From Chitinimonas viridis (lineage in GTDB: Bacteria > Pseudomonadota > Gammaproteobacteria > Burkholderiales > Chitinimonadaceae): a stretch of DNA of 64,000 nt. The notes beneath the pieces were generated by a model. The model ran no database searches. It saw only the letters and a list, made by a program, of their open reading frames with translations, and had not been told where the DNA came from. Below are positions 62,485 to 64,000 of this stretch, one piece after another. The number at the start of each line of letters is the position of its first letter. Position 1 is the first letter of the stretch. Where the stretch lies: positions 126,425 to 190,424 of the forward strand of contig NZ_JAUFPU010000009.1 of NCBI RefSeq assembly GCF_030409555.1, given 5' to 3'. The position numbers and the translations under genes were made by a program.

Positions 62485-64000
62485 CTACTGCCTGAAAGCG
62501 ATCTTGCGTAGCCGTAGCGCTACACCCGACTGGTCTCCCCATACGGGCAGCAGATCAAATGGCGCGTTGAGCTGACCCAGTCTGAAGCAGGGTGTGGGGT
62601 TGGCCAATATCTCCGTCATCGGCAGGGAGAAGCGTGTCCAGACACCTGCCTGGGGCCGGCCTATCCGGTAGTCATTGCTGTGGCAGCCTTGACCTGTACT
62701 TTCCAGCTTGATGGCCAATCCCTGCGTATTGCCACCCCAGCTTTCTACCAGCAGCTCAAACTCCAGTTTGCCGTGGTCAAATGCCTGCAGATCCAAGGGG
62801 CCGCCGGTGACATAGAACAAGCCATTGCCGGGGGCTGGATGGGCCCAGCGCAGTGCCAGCTCACCATTACCCGCTGCGGCCATGCCGACTACGCCGGCCT
62901 GGCTGGACCACAGACTGGGTTGAAGCCCCGCCGCAAACTGGCCCCCCTCCAATACCGTGTAATAAGGTCCTGGCTTGGCTGCGCCCGCTTGCAATTGGTC
63001 ACAGCGTACCGCGTCGGCATCCGCACCGGCACCCGCTTGCCAGCGCACATGGGCAAAGGCTGCGCTGAATGGCTGATCGGTATAGACCAGGAAGGGTACG
63101 TTGATACGGCTGAAATCACTGCCGCGGGCGGCAAAGCAGGACAGGGGAAGCTTGAGTGTCTGGCGTGTTCCCAGCGGCAGGCGCTCGAACAGCGCCGTTA
63201 CATCGACTTCGCCCCGGCAAGGATAACCGCAGTCTATGGCCAGTTTGACCGCTCCCCGGGGCAACTGCAGGGTCTGCACATCGAACAGCAGCGCACCCTG
63301 TTGATCCAGGTAGCTGCGCAGATCCTGTGGCTGGCTGCTTGCAGCATAGAATTGGCCCGCAGCGCGCCAGGTCAACAGCTTGGCATCCTGTTGCACATTC
63401 AACTGGGTGGTGCTGAGTAGCAGCGAGGGGTTGCTGGCGGGCAGGGCCAGGCTGGCATTGAGGTCATTGCCTACCGGCACACCGGCCCAACCGTTGGCTG
63501 CGGTACTGATCTGCAAGGCGAACGGTGCTTGGTCGGTCTGGCGGAAAACCAGCAGTTCAGGTGGGGTATTGCCATTGCAGGGCTGGTTGCTGCCGCGCTC
63601 ATCCAGCGCCCCCAGGTTGCCGGTCTGCGATACGCTCAAGCCGTAACCGTAAGCAAACAACGGCGGCGTGCCGCCATCGCCACGGTTGACCGTAGTCTGG
63701 CAGGCGGTGGCAGGCCAGGAGAATGACAGCCGGCCACTGAAATCGTAAGCCACGGCACCGTCTGACCGACGGAATAGTAGATCGGCCACACCCGCGCCTT
63801 CGGTACCCGGTAGCCAACCGGAGATAAAGGCACTGGAGCGGTTCAGCAGATCGTTGACATGAGCGGGCCGCCCACTGAGCAGAATGGTCACGACCGGCAC
63901 ACCACGCCCGCTTACCGCATTGAGTACGGCCAGGTCTTCCGGGTAGCGCCGGCTATGGCTCAGATTGCCGGCCAGGCCAATGTCGCCGCTGCCTTCGGCA
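62485..64000 (-). CDS. Glycoside hydrolase family 3 protein, C-terminal part (partial, runs off the right edge)
   Basis: The reading frame stays open from 62485 to the window end; upstream of 63900 it reads ...GDIGLAGNLSH...AVLNAVSGRGVPVVTILLSGRP, so the start lies outside. It shows the GH3 C-terminal domain (VVTILLSGRPAHVNDLLNRSSAF, WLPGTEGAGVADLLF, GRLSFSWP, FAYGYGLS), after which about 330 residues form a beta-rich tail with paired cysteines (DCGYPCRGE). This layout resembles ExoP-type exo-beta-glucanases with an extra C-terminal domain. Substrate is inferred as a beta-glucan or beta-glucoside, not shown. The hairpin GTGGGC..GCCCAC at 62439-62467 may end it. Confidence 0.88.
   Translation of the reverse strand, partial: AEGSGDIGLAGNLSHSRRYPEDLAVLNAVSGRGVPVVTILLSGRPAHVNDLLNRSSAFISGWLPGTEGAGVADLLFRRSDGAVAYDFSGRLSFSWPATACQTTVNRGDGGTPPLFAYGYGLSVSQTGNLGALDERGSNQPCNGNTPPELLVFRQTDQAPFALQISTAANGWAGVPVGNDLNASLALPASNPSLLLSTTQLNVQQDAKLLTWRAAGQFYAASSQPQDLRSYLDQQGALLFDVQTLQLPRGAVKLAIDCGYPCRGEVDVTALFERLPLGTRQTLKLPLSCFAARGSDFSRINVPFLVYTDQPFSAAFAHVRWQAGAGADADAVRCDQLQAGAAKPGPYYTVLEGGQFAAGLQPSLWSSQAGVVGMAAAGNGELALRWAHPAPGNGLFYVTGGPLDLQAFDHGKLEFELLVESWGGNTQGLAIKLESTGQGCHSNDYRIGRPQAGVWTRFSLPMTEILANPTPCFRLGQLNAPFDLLPVWGDQSGVALRLRKIAFRQ

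Noticed and set aside
1-64000. Search by eye for tRNA genes, rRNA, CRISPR repeats, riboswitches and integrase or transposase genes
   Set aside because: None found. GGTTCGA-like hits, for example at 29171 in flagellin 2, lie in coding sequence without a cloverleaf.

Overview
The window is about 60% GC and densely coded. Gene content suggests a motile, flagellated betaproteobacterium, probably of the Neisseriales/Chromobacterium-Chitinimonas type. This is inferred from gene order and protein style (two flagellins followed by flaG-fliD-fliS-fliT, FlgE-FlgL in one run, cysDN, astBE, a divergent trmJ/suhB pair, a ppsR/ppsA pair), not from a database search. No rRNA, tRNA, CRISPR array or transposase gene was seen.

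Layout. 1-2.6 kb: end of an arginine succinyltransferase operon (astB, astE), preceded by what looks like the right end of a short inverted-repeat element. 2.7-7.9 kb: trmJ, suhB, mutS and an unrecognised small gene. 8.0-11.0 kb: lodB and lodA, encoding a flavoprotein and a LodA/GoxA-type quinoprotein amino-acid oxidase. 11.2-17.2 kb: NlpC/P60 peptidase, ubiB, ppsR, ppsA. 17.3-19.3 kb: an NADPH-oxidase (NOX)-like transmembrane ferric-reductase-superfamily protein with correctly spaced haem histidines. 19.7-29.4 kb: late flagellar cluster (flagellin 1, flaG, fliD, fliS, fliT-like, DUF2802, FliK-like, FlhB-C-like, flagellin 2). 29.5-32.8 kb: rlmJ and cysDN. 33.1-45.8 kb: flgBCDEFGHIJKL. 45.9-53.0 kb, minus strand: dnaE, acylphosphatase, HAD phosphatase, GNAT, metG. 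53.1-58.4 kb, plus strand: 2OG-Fe oxygenase, mrp/apbC, GNAT, dcd, 2-Cys peroxiredoxin, periplasmic sugar-binding protein. 58.4-60.5 kb, minus strand: alpha/beta hydrolase, 2Fe-2S ferredoxin, unknown protein. 60.5-64.0 kb: a candidate small RNA, a six-TM chemoreceptor, and the C-terminal part of a GH3 glycosidase that runs off the right edge.

How the parts work together. The flagellar genes build the rod, hook, junctions, cap and filament; the basal-body export genes and flgA/M/N are not here. Promoter signals fit a class hierarchy: a perfect sigma-28 site before flagellin 1, a perfect sigma-54 site before flagellin 2, and weaker sigma-54-like sites before flgB and fliD. A separate sigma-70-like promoter with a palindrome sits before flgJKL. 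The hook, junction and cap proteins are all unusually large, with tandem internal modules.

The least ordinary items are the LodA/LodB pair, the bacterial NOX, an orphan small-RNA candidate with an anti-Shine-Dalgarno linker, a LacI-type operator at the chemoreceptor promoter, and a family of short GCGGCAA/TTGCCGC palindromes in and around the flagellar genes.
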